Shown here in pieces: positions 15,076-23,099 of a stretch of DNA of 57,817 nucleotides (position 1 is the first letter of the stretch; every line of letters starts with the position of its first letter). This DNA comes from Candidatus Omnitrophota bacterium (lineage in GTDB: Bacteria > Omnitrophota > Gorgyraeia > JABMRN01 > RBG-13-46-9), in contig JAMXCZ010000003.1 of NCBI GenBank assembly GCA_024542975.1, positions 1 to 57,817 of the forward strand. Direction: 5' to 3'. The notes beneath the pieces are model-generated. The model saw only the letters and a program-made list of their open reading frames with translations. It had not been told where the DNA came from and searched no databases. A program made the translations under genes and the position numbers.

Positions 15076-15294
15076 ATGGACAAGCCGATACTACTAAACC
15101 GAGAGCAGGCCGAGAAGATCGCAAGCGAGATATTGAACGAGCTCGAGCCGGAGAACTACCCGAAGCTCCTGGCGTTAAACCGGGAATCAGCGATAAGGCG
15201 GATCGTAGACGGCGCGGCGGTGAGCAAAGACCAATACGAGGAAGGCTTCCTGACGAACGCCGTGTTGACGAACGAGAGCGACCTGTCCCGTTAG
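15076..15294 (+). CDS. 72-residue unknown protein, copy 2 of a duplicated gene
   Basis: This is the second copy (MDKPILLNREQAEKIASEIL...), 75% identical in protein to 14166-14384, with the same AAGGTGAA(T/G)AATATGGACAAG start context. Differences are spread evenly and mostly keep charge type, so both copies appear to be under selection. It follows a membrane-protein gene, as the first copy does. Function unknown. Confidence 0.65.
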   Translation: MDKPILLNREQAEKIASEILNELEPENYPKLLALNRESAIRRIVDGAAVSKDQYEEGFLTNAVLTNESDLSR

Positions 15295-15386
15295 ACGAAC
15301 CTGTAAGTCCTCAAAAATCCTACCGAACTTCCGTAGAAGATTCCGAAGGTATTATACGAAGCTGGGAAGCTAACAAATAAAATGGC

Positions 15387-15415
15387 TTGAGTAGCCTGCG
15401 AAGTAGCGTTACAAT
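15387..15415 (+). promoter_or_regulatory. Promoter of the 15.4 kb gene
   Basis: TTGAGT, 17 bases, TACAAT, about 30 bases before the AAAGGAG and ATG of the next gene. Confidence 0.5.
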
Positions 15416-15452
15416 AAAACAGCAATCAAAGATGGAAAGGAGTCAAACAAAA

Positions 15453-16046
15453 ATGAGAATATTAGAGCTCGATTTAGATGCTGGCATTAGCCCCATAAAT
15501 ATTACAAAAACTGAAGAACTCAAAAGACTTGGGAATCGCGCTAAAAAAAGAGAATTATCGCATGAACTTCAAAGCGAAGGAAGAAAAATTAGGAAAAAAT
15601 TTGATCTTCCAATTAATGGAATAAAAAAATTTCCAAGGGGCAAAAAGTTATCAGAATCAGAAAAAAAGCAGCATAAAGAAAAAAATAAACCTTTCAATTT
15701 AATTCTATTATCTCTACTCTATGATGATGAAGAACTTAAAGAACGGGGCATTGAGGGAAAAAGTCGAAAAAAAGAATATGAAGAGGACATAAGAGAGCTT
15801 CGACGTAAACTTTTTTTGCCAATGGAATTTCAAAAAACGCTAGCCCATTGGTATATACCATATAATAAAATTCCAGCAATTTACACTCATTCGTCCGGGT
15901 GTCAAATATGGCGTAAAGATGTAGACGGTGAAAGAATACTTTTTGTTAGCGTAACCGCCAAGACTAGACACAACGATTACAGACAAGTTTGGAGCTGTAT
16001 AGAAGAACAGCGGGATTTTTATTATAAAAGTGTTATTTTTAAATAA
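15453..16046 (+). CDS. Unknown basic protein
   Basis: A 197-residue protein starting at the ATG after GGAAAGGAG; the TTG start of the track lies in the promoter. The N-terminal two thirds are strongly basic and helical (RGKKLSESEKKQHKEKNK), the C-terminal part (YIPYNKIPAIYTHSSGCQIWRKDVDGERILFVSVTA) looks like a compact beta domain. Nucleic-acid binding is plausible from composition. No family is recognised. It has its own promoter and is followed by a separate small-RNA unit. Confidence 0.6.
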   Translation: MRILELDLDAGISPINITKTEELKRLGNRAKKRELSHELQSEGRKIRKKFDLPINGIKKFPRGKKLSESEKKQHKEKNKPFNLILLSLLYDDEELKERGIEGKSRKKEYEEDIRELRRKLFLPMEFQKTLAHWYIPYNKIPAIYTHSSGCQIWRKDVDGERILFVSVTAKTRHNDYRQVWSCIEEQRDFYYKSVIFK

Positions 16047-16050
16047 AATG

Positions 16051-16059
16051 TGATATACT
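16051..16059 (+). promoter_or_regulatory. Extended -10 promoter of a candidate small RNA
   Basis: TGATATACT is the same extended -10 as in the rightward operator promoter (GTGATATACTT shared over 11 bases), without a good -35. Transcription would start near 16066. Confidence 0.4.
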
Positions 16060-16065
16060 TGAAGC

Positions 16066-16180
16066 AGTAAAGTTCTTTATAAAAAGTAGTAACACTGGGC
16101 TCAAACCCGCAATCCTATTATAGGTAGGATTCAAAACCGCAGCCCCATAATAACTAAAAAGTTATTGTGGGGCTTTTTTT
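16066..16180 (+). ncRNA. Candidate small structured RNA with terminator
   Basis: A roughly 115-nt unit between an extended -10 and a strong terminator, with no ORF. It has a hairpin AATCCTA/TAGGATT and two single-stranded-looking copies of TCAAACCCGC/TCAAAACCGC exactly 30 bases apart (16101 and 16131), one on each side of that hairpin. The layout hairpin, tail, hairpin, tail suggests an antisense or protein-binding RNA rather than an attenuator. Confidence 0.45.
16141..16180 (+). terminator. Strong intrinsic terminator
   Basis: AGCCCCATAATAAC and GTTATTGTGGGGCT form a 14-bp stem with one G-U pair and a TAAAAA loop, followed directly by seven T. Confidence 0.9.
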
Positions 16181-16293
16181 ATTTGCGAAAAAGGATTCCG
16201 CAATAGCTGAAGCAATTTATATTTCTACAGTGATCCATAAGGTGATGAACGATATAGCTAAAAGAATGAAAAAAAGTGAAAGGACTGAAAAAA

Positions 16294-17592
16294 ATGAGAC
16301 AAGCAAAAGAAGAAAATCTACCTACAATACCGCATAACGAAGAAGCCGAACGCGCTTGTTTGGCCTCACTCATACTAGACAAAAACCTCATAAACGAAGC
16401 TATCGAGACTATTGCTCCCGAGCATTTCTACGGCGCTCGAAATAGGACCGTGTATAAAGCCATACTTACCCTTGCAAAAGAAGGAAAGCCGGCAGACCTT
16501 GTAGTCTTAAACGACGTTTTAAAGAATAAGGACGTTCCCGCGTCCTTTTTGGTCGAACTTACTGCCTCAATTCCTACATCCGCAAACTTTCGCCATTACG
16601 CAGAAATACTTAAAGGCCACTATGTCCGGCGCCTGACAATAGAGAAATCATACCGCCATATCGAGGAGGCTCAAACTACCGATGATTATTCCGGACTTCT
16701 CGCTTTAGTAACGCAAGAATTTTCTAAGCTTGCCCAGGAGCAGATTAAAAGCGATATCCTGTCACCAAAGGAGTTGGCTAAGATAGGATTGAAGGATTTC
16801 ACCGATAGGCTTGATAATAAAATTGATTTTACAGGCTTTTCCAGTGGCTATTATCAGCTTGATAGGCTATGCGGAGGCTTTGGTCGAGGCGATCTGGTTA
16901 TCGTGGCTGGCCAGACAAGCATCGGCAAGAGCGCGTTCCTTTTAGATATTGCTTATCGGCAATCGATCCGAGGAGGCCTTAAATGCGCTTATTTTAGCCT
17001 GGAGATGGGTGTTTTTGAGATAGTCTATCGCCTTCTAAGTAAGATGACTTTTTTGGAATCCACCGCTATAAAAGCGCCTAAGCTTTTAAAAGAAGAACAA
17101 ATAAAAAAAGTCATACAGGCTGCAAATGCTCTGCACGATTCCAATTTTTTCCTCGATATCATGCCTATCATCAATCTTGAAAAGCTCTTGGCTAAAGCGC
17201 GAAAGATAAATGCAAAGGAGAATATCGACTTAATTTTTATAGACTACATACAGCTCATATCAACCAGGGTTAAAAATCAGGCAAGACACGAGGTTCTTTC
17301 GGATATAACTAAGGACCTAAAGCAGCTTGCCCGGGAGCTTGAAGTACCGGTAATCGCCGGCGCGCAACTTAACAGATCCACGCTCGAGAAAGCAGAGCCC
17401 AAGTTAAGCCATATCGGGGAAAGCTTTGCGATCGTGCAACATGCCGATTCCGTGATTTTAATTTCAAGAAACGACGCAAATGCAACCCTCAATATAGCCA
17501 AAGCCCGGCAAGCCAAAGGCGGAAAATTCGACTTAAGATTCGATTTTAAAACAGTCTCCTTTGTGGAGCGGGAGGTAGCTAATGATTTATGA
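16294..17592 (+). CDS. dnaB: DnaB-type replicative helicase of the element
   Basis: The product is 432 residues, starting at the ATG nine bases after AAAGGA; the track's GTG start lies upstream of that signal. The N-terminal domain opens PHNEEAERACLASLILD, typical for DnaB. The RecA-like C-terminal domain has Walker A GQTSIGKS (206-213), Walker B IDLIFIDYIQLI and the AGAQLNR helicase motif. It would unwind DNA at the element's own replication fork. It lies ahead of the RepO-like gene, a phage-type replication module. Chromosomal dnaB would also look like this, but the phage context favours an element copy. Confidence 0.92.
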   Translation: MRQAKEENLPTIPHNEEAERACLASLILDKNLINEAIETIAPEHFYGARNRTVYKAILTLAKEGKPADLVVLNDVLKNKDVPASFLVELTASIPTSANFRHYAEILKGHYVRRLTIEKSYRHIEEAQTTDDYSGLLALVTQEFSKLAQEQIKSDILSPKELAKIGLKDFTDRLDNKIDFTGFSSGYYQLDRLCGGFGRGDLVIVAGQTSIGKSAFLLDIAYRQSIRGGLKCAYFSLEMGVFEIVYRLLSKMTFLESTAIKAPKLLKEEQIKKVIQAANALHDSNFFLDIMPIINLEKLLAKARKINAKENIDLIFIDYIQLISTRVKNQARHEVLSDITKDLKQLARELEVPVIAGAQLNRSTLEKAEPKLSHIGESFAIVQHADSVILISRNDANATLNIAKARQAKGGKFDLRFDFKTVSFVEREVANDL

Positions 17593-17890
17593 GACTACTG
17601 ATATAAAACTTGGAGCTGCAATCCTCGCTGAAATCCTTGAGACCTTCTTCGTGGGTATTAGCAAAGAGAACTGTGTCGGCACAAAGAGACCTATCAAAAT
17701 AACCTATTCTGAGGAATACGCGGAGACGTTGAAAAAACTAATAGGAGACTACGAGAGAAAAGTTTTAATGGTAAATTTATACGAGTTTAATCGCGCGTTA
17801 TTTCTGATACGCAATGCGCTATTCGGAAGAAGTGGACATAATGGAAACGGATTGAGAGAAAGGAAGGCCGGAGGTGCAACTAGACGATAG
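17582..17890 (+). CDS. Small unknown protein of the replication module
   Basis: The product is 102 residues, overlapping dnaB by 11 bases and the next gene by 17. The pattern ETTDIKLGAAILAEI...KRPIKITYSEEYAETLKKLIGDYERKVLMVNLYEFNRALFLIRNAL resembles small phage proteins annotated as DUF5659, with an N-terminal strand-helix and a C-terminal helix. I am not certain of the family. Its position between helicase and RepO-like gene suggests a role in replication. Confidence 0.6.
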   Translation: MIYETTDIKLGAAILAEILETFFVGISKENCVGTKRPIKITYSEEYAETLKKLIGDYERKVLMVNLYEFNRALFLIRNALFGRSGHNGNGLRERKAGGATRR

Positions 17891-18362
17891 AAAGAAGCGA
17901 ACCGTTCGAATCCCTACCGAAATATGGGAAGCCTTAACAAAGGTTAGAATTAGTGGTGAAGAATGGCAATGTTTATGTTTGATTTTAAGAAAAACTTACG
18001 GCTGGCATAAGAGCAAGGATTGGATATCCAATTCACAGTTTGTTAATGCTACCGGGATTAAGAAGCAGAGTGTAAATAGGGCGTTAAAAAAATTGATAGC
18101 GAAAAATATAGTAAGCAAAAAAGCTTACGAAAGTAGGCAGTTTTACGGATTAAACGAAGATCTTCGGAGATGGAAACCGTCAGCAAAAAAGCTTACTAAA
18201 AATGTAAGCAATAAAGCTTCTGGTAGTAAGCCAAAAAGCTTCTCAGATGTAAGCAATAATGCTGCCCACAAAAGCATTATTACAAAAGCATCTATTACAA
18301 AAGAGAAAGAGTTTGAAAAAACATTTGGTAAGAATCCAGAAGAATTTATAAGAAGAGTGTAG
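17874..18362 (+). CDS. Phage RepO-like replication protein with winged helix
   Basis: The product is 162 residues from a GTG start preceded by GGAGG. Residues about 8-85 (RIPTEIWEALTKVRISGEEWQCLCLILRKTYGWHKSKDW...NATGIKKQSVNRALKKLIAKNIV) match the layout of phage replication protein O N-terminal domains: a helical start, a KTYGWHK-type turn and a winged helix. The C-terminal part is low-complexity with repeated KA/KS units, likely a flexible tail for helicase contact. It probably recognises the replication origin and loads DnaB. Confidence 0.8.
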   Translation: MQLDDRKKRTVRIPTEIWEALTKVRISGEEWQCLCLILRKTYGWHKSKDWISNSQFVNATGIKKQSVNRALKKLIAKNIVSKKAYESRQFYGLNEDLRRWKPSAKKLTKNVSNKASGSKPKSFSDVSNNAAHKSIITKASITKEKEFEKTFGKNPEEFIRRV

Positions 18363-18696
18363 GTAAGAATCTATGGCATATAAGGACAGGATTTTTTGCG
18401 GCATTGTATTTAAAAACCTTAATTTTATGCATAGACCACGGAGGTCTGCGTCTCAGGATTGCTGCAGAAGAAAACTTAATCGGATCAGACCCTATCTCTC
18501 TAAAAAGTGAGCAGGGGTAGTGACTTTTTTTTGAACAGAAATTAACTTCCGATAGTGGAGTTTATGTAAACTACATTTCGATATTCCTAACAGGTTTGAA
18601 TAGGAAAGGGTGCTTGATAATTTGTCAAAAAAACATGAAAAACCAGAAACTCAAAAGGTAGTTTTTAGTCAAAAATGAGATATTAAGAGGCGCAGG
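18363..18696. other. Non-coding gap before terminase, possible packaging site
   Basis: A 45-codon ORF (18373-18510) has no ribosome binding site and is not called. The gap contains AGACC-ACGGA-GGTCT, a CCCTATCTC/GAGCAGGGG imperfect hairpin followed by TTTTTTTT, and AGTTT-ATGT-AAACT. The position right before the small terminase gene is where cos or pac sites are often found, but no proof is visible. Confidence 0.35.
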
Positions 18697-19137
18697 ATGA
18701 GAGGAAGAAAATTACAGATACCCGGCCAATGGAGCGTTAAGCAGCTAAGATTGCAGCAGATGCTAGCCGATCCGTTTGATAAGCGCGTTTTAGCTGAAAA
18801 AGCCAAAGAGGTAGGTATTAGCGAGCGCGTCCTTTACAAATGGAAAAATATGCCTGGCTGGCAAGATACTGTTTTTGAAATAGCGAAGAAATGGATAGGC
18901 GATGGCGCGCCAAAGGTATTAAGGGCCCTATATCATAAAGCAAAGGATACGGGGGATCCGGTATGTGTAAAGCTGTATTTGGAGATTATCGGTAAATATA
19001 CGCAGAAAACCGAGATGGACATTAGGGCAGGGAGGTTAGAGGAATTGAGCGATGAAGAGCTTAGAGACATTATCGCGAAAGGAGCTGCTTTTCAAAGCGG
19101 AGGCAGCGGGGGAGCTCCAAAGACGCTACCGGGATAA
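18697..19137 (+). CDS. terS: Terminase small subunit
   Basis: A 146-residue protein. Residues 20-60 form a helix-turn-helix of the terminase type (KRVLAEKAKEVGISERVLYKWKNMPGW), followed by helices (EIAKKWIGDGAPKVLRALYHKAKDTGDPVCVKLYLEIIGKYTQK) typical of phBC6A51-like small subunits. It would recognise the packaging site and bring in the large subunit. The large subunit gene starts 86 bases before this stop, an unusually long overlap. Confidence 0.85.
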   Translation: MRGRKLQIPGQWSVKQLRLQQMLADPFDKRVLAEKAKEVGISERVLYKWKNMPGWQDTVFEIAKKWIGDGAPKVLRALYHKAKDTGDPVCVKLYLEIIGKYTQKTEMDIRAGRLEELSDEELRDIIAKGAAFQSGGSGGAPKTLPG

Positions 19138-20488
19138 CAGGATAGCGTATTATAATCCCCATAGGCTGCAGGAAAAGTTCCACAAGAGTCAGGCAATTAT
19201 TCGCCTGTTTCTCGGAGGAAATGGTGCCGGTAAAAGTATTGCTGGCGCTACTGAGACGACTTGGGCCTCCATAGGAAAACACCCTTATTGGAAATATCCC
19301 GTTCCATCAAGGGGTCGAATCGCGACTACATCATTTGATAAAATCGAACAAGTGATAATCCCTCAATTAGAGGCTTGGATTCCCAAAAGACAGGTCAGAG
19401 ACCGGAAGAAGAACAATCTTGGCATATATGCAAAATGGTGGCTTAAAAATGGCACTTTTTTCGATATTCTATCATATCAGCAGGATGTTGAGGAGTATGA
19501 GGGCGTTGATCTTGACTGGTTTTGGAGTGACGAGCCTATGCCTAAAGATAGATACCAAGCGACATTAGCGCGGTTTAGAAGAGTAGGCCGTATATGGATG
19601 ACACTAACGCCTTTAACTGAGCCCTGGATACTTGATGAGCTTGTTAATAACGCTGATGGAGAGTATATAGACGTGATAACAGCAGATATCATGGATAACT
19701 GTGTCGAAAAAGGCGGATACCTAAGCCGGGAAGCTATCGACTTAATGCTCAAGGGCTATGATGATGATGAGAAAGAAGCCCGGGCACATGGCCGTTTTAT
19801 CTTCCTGCAGGGCCTAATATATAAGTCTTTCGATAGAGATGTTCATGTTGTCGAGCCTTTTGATATTCCTAAAGACTGGACAAGGAAATGCATTGTAGAC
19901 CCACATGATCGGAAACCTTTTGCTATTGGGTGGCAAGCAACAAGTCCTACAGGCGACATATATGTGTATGATGAATGGCCGGAGTATGAGTTCCACAAGA
20001 AGAAGAGTTGCGATTTGACAATCGAGGATTATGCTAATGTTATCAAGATAAAAGAAGAAAAGCAGTTTATTGCAAGACGTCTTATCGATCCAAACTTCGG
20101 CAATGCCATAAACGTCCATACTAAGACTACGATAAAGCAAGATCTCGAGAATTACGGACTTGATTTCGAGGACGCTATTAATGATATACAATCTGGCCAT
20201 TTGAAGGTGAAGGAATATCTTAAATACGATAAATTAAAACCTCTGAGTAATACCAATAAGCCGAAGATCTATTTCTTTAAGACATGTCGAAATCATATCC
20301 ATGGAATGAGCCATTATTTATGGGATGAGTTCGCGGATAAGTCACGTTCGCCCAAACAGAAACCAAAAGATGCAAATAAAGACTTTCCCGATGTCGTCAG
20401 GTACGGGCTCATGGACGATTCGGGTTATCAGATTTTTAATGACGATATGTTAGCGTATCTGAAACATTACAAAGGCATGTCGACATGA
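19052..20488 (+). CDS. terL: Terminase large subunit
   Basis: A 478-residue protein. The ATPase domain has Walker A GGNGAGKS (residues 55-62) and Walker B LDWFWSDEP (about 154-162). The nuclease half has conserved-looking acidic positions in CIVDPHDRKPFAIGW, YVYDEWPEYEF and RRLIDPNFGNA. It cuts and pumps DNA into a procapsid. No other ATG lies in the first 160 codons, so I keep the start although it overlaps the small subunit by 86 bases; an internal TTG or GTG start is possible. The gene seems intact, which is notable because no portal or capsid gene follows. Confidence 0.92.
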   Translation: MKSLETLSRKELLFKAEAAGELQRRYRDNRIAYYNPHRLQEKFHKSQAIIRLFLGGNGAGKSIAGATETTWASIGKHPYWKYPVPSRGRIATTSFDKIEQVIIPQLEAWIPKRQVRDRKKNNLGIYAKWWLKNGTFFDILSYQQDVEEYEGVDLDWFWSDEPMPKDRYQATLARFRRVGRIWMTLTPLTEPWILDELVNNADGEYIDVITADIMDNCVEKGGYLSREAIDLMLKGYDDDEKEARAHGRFIFLQGLIYKSFDRDVHVVEPFDIPKDWTRKCIVDPHDRKPFAIGWQATSPTGDIYVYDEWPEYEFHKKKSCDLTIEDYANVIKIKEEKQFIARRLIDPNFGNAINVHTKTTIKQDLENYGLDFEDAINDIQSGHLKVKEYLKYDKLKPLSNTNKPKIYFFKTCRNHIHGMSHYLWDEFADKSRSPKQKPKDANKDFPDVVRYGLMDDSGYQIFNDDMLAYLKHYKGMST

Positions 20489-21213
20489 CAGAGCTACTCA
20501 GAGGAAATATTAAAGACGGTCTCGGCGGCAAGGAATTTTACGAGGTGGAAAAAGGGGAGTATACGATTTTAGAAAAGCCGAAACATTCTACTCAATACTT
20601 ATGTTCTGTGTGGCTTTCGCCCGGTATCTATAAGTTTAAAAGCTACATTATGGTTTTTGAGAAGACGCCCGGGGTAATCCGGCAGATTGCGGAATGGGCT
20701 GATATAACTTCACCTTCTCAGATAGAATCCGTGTTTGATAAGCTTGTAAGCTATTACTCTTACGAGACTATGCAAAGAATAATGGTCGGCGTAGGAAGGA
20801 ATACCCGGGGGGGGAATTTGATAAATGCCTTAGCAGGTAACCCAAGAAAACAGTATGACTTGTATAGAGAAAAAACAAGAGATGCTTCGACAGGTGTTAT
20901 GGAGCCGAAGGCGGGCATAATTGATGATGATAAAAACAGAATCGCTTTAATAGACGATTTACAAGAAGCCTTTTCCAATAACAGAATATACCCCTTACCG
21001 GATAGTAATGTAGATGTTCTAAAAAACATCATAGTTGATAAGGAGAAATATACAATCCCCGAGAAATATGAAGCTTATATTTTGTCCTTAGCTGGAGCTT
21101 ATAGGGTGTTTAAAGAGCATCCGCACAGAAAGCCGGTAGATCGCACGAGGATTAAAGCATTAATACAGGAACGGAGACAGAGATTAAACAATCCGTTTAG
21201 GAGATCTACATAG
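20485..21213 (+). CDS. Unknown protein after terminase
   Basis: A 242-residue protein, coupled to terL by ATGA. Soluble, mixed alpha/beta, with an N-terminal region (YTILEKPKHSTQYLCSVWLSPGIYKFKSYIMVFEKT) and a basic C-terminus (RTRIKALIQERRQRLNNPFRRST). In a normal phage this position holds the portal gene, but its size and sequence do not look like a portal protein. It could be an adaptor between this terminase and a helper's capsid, which is speculation from position. Confidence 0.6.
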   Translation: MTELLRGNIKDGLGGKEFYEVEKGEYTILEKPKHSTQYLCSVWLSPGIYKFKSYIMVFEKTPGVIRQIAEWADITSPSQIESVFDKLVSYYSYETMQRIMVGVGRNTRGGNLINALAGNPRKQYDLYREKTRDASTGVMEPKAGIIDDDKNRIALIDDLQEAFSNNRIYPLPDSNVDVLKNIIVDKEKYTIPEKYEAYILSLAGAYRVFKEHPHRKPVDRTRIKALIQERRQRLNNPFRRST

Positions 21214-21265
21214 CCAGCGGACGAAAAATGCAAAAAAGTAGAAAGTGAGATAGATAGCGACTCCT

Positions 21266-21457
21266 ATGGAGAAGGTAGAGCAGAGGTATCTAAACGTAAA
21301 GGGCGTGGCAGCGTATTTAGGAACTACGCCGCTTACGATATATGATTGGGTGCGGAAGAGGAAGGTACCGGTTCATAAGCTTAATGGGAGCTTGAAGTTT
21401 GATAAGCTGGAAATAGATAGAATGATGGAAGAAAATCGAGTTAAAGAAATGGATTGA
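21266..21457 (+). CDS. Excisionase-like winged HTH protein
   Basis: This 63-residue protein is encoded two genes before the integrase. YLNVKGVAAYLGTTPLTIYDWVRKRKVPVHKLNGSLKFDKLEIDRMM is the classical MerR-like helix-turn-helix 17 / excisionase fold (YL.vk..A.yLg.....iy.wvr.gkiP..k......F....ID). Encoded two genes before the integrase, it likely directs excision or regulates the following operon, whose promoter overlaps its stop codon. Confidence 0.8.
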   Translation: MEKVEQRYLNVKGVAAYLGTTPLTIYDWVRKRKVPVHKLNGSLKFDKLEIDRMMEENRVKEMD

Positions 21458-21482
21458 AATAGAAAGTATATGTGGCTATAAT
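21454..21482 (+). promoter_or_regulatory. Near-consensus promoter for reverse transcriptase, integrase and the downstream tRNAs
   Basis: TTGAAA, 17 bases, TATAAT. It overlaps the stop codon of the excisionase-like gene. Transcription would start near 21489, 24 bases before the reverse transcriptase ATG. The transcribed leader has two CTTTAAA units 12 bases apart (CCTTTAAAGG...ACTTTAAAT) that could be a binding site. I see no terminator from here to the tRNAs at 24184, so this is the best visible promoter for them. Confidence 0.7.
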
Positions 21483-21512
21483 AACCTTTAAAGGGTACTT
21501 TAAATTGTAACA

Positions 21513-23099
21513 ATGAAGATAATAAGTTTATTAAAAAAGGGTTATTTTCCGAAAGAGTTACCGCCGGCATTTACAACAGAATATTTTGCTAATAAATATT
21601 CCGCAATAGCAAAAGATTATAGAAAATTAGGTATAAGAGAAAAAAGTGAATCAAAGTGTGTCAATTTTTCGATTTTGAGGCAATTTTATTCCAGAAGGGA
21701 TTTAGGGATCCCGAATCCAATACATCAGTCGAACTTATCGAAATGCATTTGTGACAATTGGGCGCAAATTAATCGGTTTTATAAAAAATCACGAATTTCT
21801 GCAAGCAAACCAATAGTCGATTTATCACACAAACGGGCAGTCAGAACTAATTCATTTGCGGAATTTAAAAAACTTCGTTTACTTAATTCCTACGATAAAA
21901 TTTATGAACTAAAAACAGATATCTCCAGGTTTTACGCAACGCTCTATACTCATGCCATTCCCTGGGCGTTGCATACGAAAGCTGTAGCAAAGAGGCCGCC
22001 AAGGGATCCTAGATTATTGGGCAATGTGTTGGATAAAAGCATACGTGCCTGCCAGGCACGTCAATCGATAGGTATCCCTGTGGGCCCTGATACGTCATTA
22101 ATTATTGCAGAAATAATCAGTTGCGAAATCGATAATATTTTGCAGAATAAATTTAAAGATCTAAGGGGATACAGATATTACGATGATTATTATTTCTTTT
22201 TTTCAAAGCTAGAAGATGCGGAAAAAGTATTAAAAGAATACCAATGCACTTTAACAAGCTTAAATTTGGATATAAACGAAGAAAAGACAGAAATAAGAGA
22301 ACACCCTATACCATCCGATAAGGTTTGGGCAATTGAAATAGGTTCATTCAGGTTTCGCAATTCAGATAAAACACAAGAAAATGATCTAGAAAAATTTTTC
22401 AGCATATCCTTTAAATTTGCAAAAGAGAATCCAAAAGATTCAGTATTAAAATACGCAATTAAAAAAATTGAATATATTAAAATAAGGAACAAGAACTGGC
22501 CTTTTTTTGAGTCATTACTTTTAAAAACTGCGCTTGTTGCGCCTTTAACTTTGCCGGAAGTAACACGAATTTTATATAGTTATTCAAAAAGAGTTGATAA
22601 AAGTAAAGTAAAAAACGTAGTCGAGCAGATAATTGAAAAGCATGTTCTCATGGGGCATTCGTTCGAGGTATCATGGTCTCTATGGCTGGCTAAGACTTTT
22701 CACTTAAAAATCAACGACGATATCGCAAAGCATATTTTTAATTCTAGCGATGTTATCTCTATTTTAATTGCACTTGATCTAAAAAGTATGCGTTTAATCG
22801 ATTCGAAAGTAGACACTAGTAGTCTGCTAAATGAATTAACCGAAAATTCTCTGTACGATGATAAATGGCTATTAACTTACGAATCAATAATTAAAAAATG
22901 GTTGAACCCAACTTCAGATCCAGTTAGTATCGAGCCATATTTCAAAACATTGAAAAAGCATAAAGTTAGATTTTATGACGGCACCAAACAAGTAGAAATT
23001 ATTAAGTTTAAAAAGCGAAGAAGGGCACCAACTCCATTCCCTGGACTAGCAAGACATCTACGAATGTTTTATGCCGATGAAGAACCGGATGAAATCTAA
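21513..23099 (+). CDS. Reverse transcriptase, Abi/DRT-like defence type
   Basis: A 528-residue protein. Motif A YELKTDISRFYATLYTH (catalytic D136), motif B RQSIGIPVGPDTSLIIAEI (184-201) and the catalytic YYDD (222-225 in RYYDDYYFFF) define an intact reverse transcriptase core. The N-terminus GYFPKELPPAFTTEYFA and the long helical C-terminal region (about 270-500) fit the stand-alone Abi/DRT defence RTs, not group II intron or retron RTs: no maturase, X domain or endonuclease is seen. The exact class (AbiP2-like, DRT4-like or new) cannot be decided by eye. The stop codon touches the integrase ATG, so both share one transcript. No Shine-Dalgarno is evident. Confidence 0.88.
   Translation: MKIISLLKKGYFPKELPPAFTTEYFANKYSAIAKDYRKLGIREKSESKCVNFSILRQFYSRRDLGIPNPIHQSNLSKCICDNWAQINRFYKKSRISASKPIVDLSHKRAVRTNSFAEFKKLRLLNSYDKIYELKTDISRFYATLYTHAIPWALHTKAVAKRPPRDPRLLGNVLDKSIRACQARQSIGIPVGPDTSLIIAEIISCEIDNILQNKFKDLRGYRYYDDYYFFFSKLEDAEKVLKEYQCTLTSLNLDINEEKTEIREHPIPSDKVWAIEIGSFRFRNSDKTQENDLEKFFSISFKFAKENPKDSVLKYAIKKIEYIKIRNKNWPFFESLLLKTALVAPLTLPEVTRILYSYSKRVDKSKVKNVVEQIIEKHVLMGHSFEVSWSLWLAKTFHLKINDDIAKHIFNSSDVISILIALDLKSMRLIDSKVDTSSLLNELTENSLYDDKWLLTYESIIKKWLNPTSDPVSIEPYFKTLKKHKVRFYDGTKQVEIIKFKKRRRAPTPFPGLARHLRMFYADEEPDEI

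Noticed and set aside
16240-16330. Short ORF overlapping the dnaB start
   Set aside because: Low-complexity KKS/RRK peptide without homology, explained by the A-rich leader of dnaB.
18373-18510. 45-codon ORF before terS
   Set aside because: No ribosome binding site and it crosses palindromes that look structural.
21513-23099. Retron or group II intron RT
   Set aside because: No msr/msd-like RNA directly before the gene, no maturase or HNH domain; the N-terminal and motif B patterns fit Abi/DRT types better.
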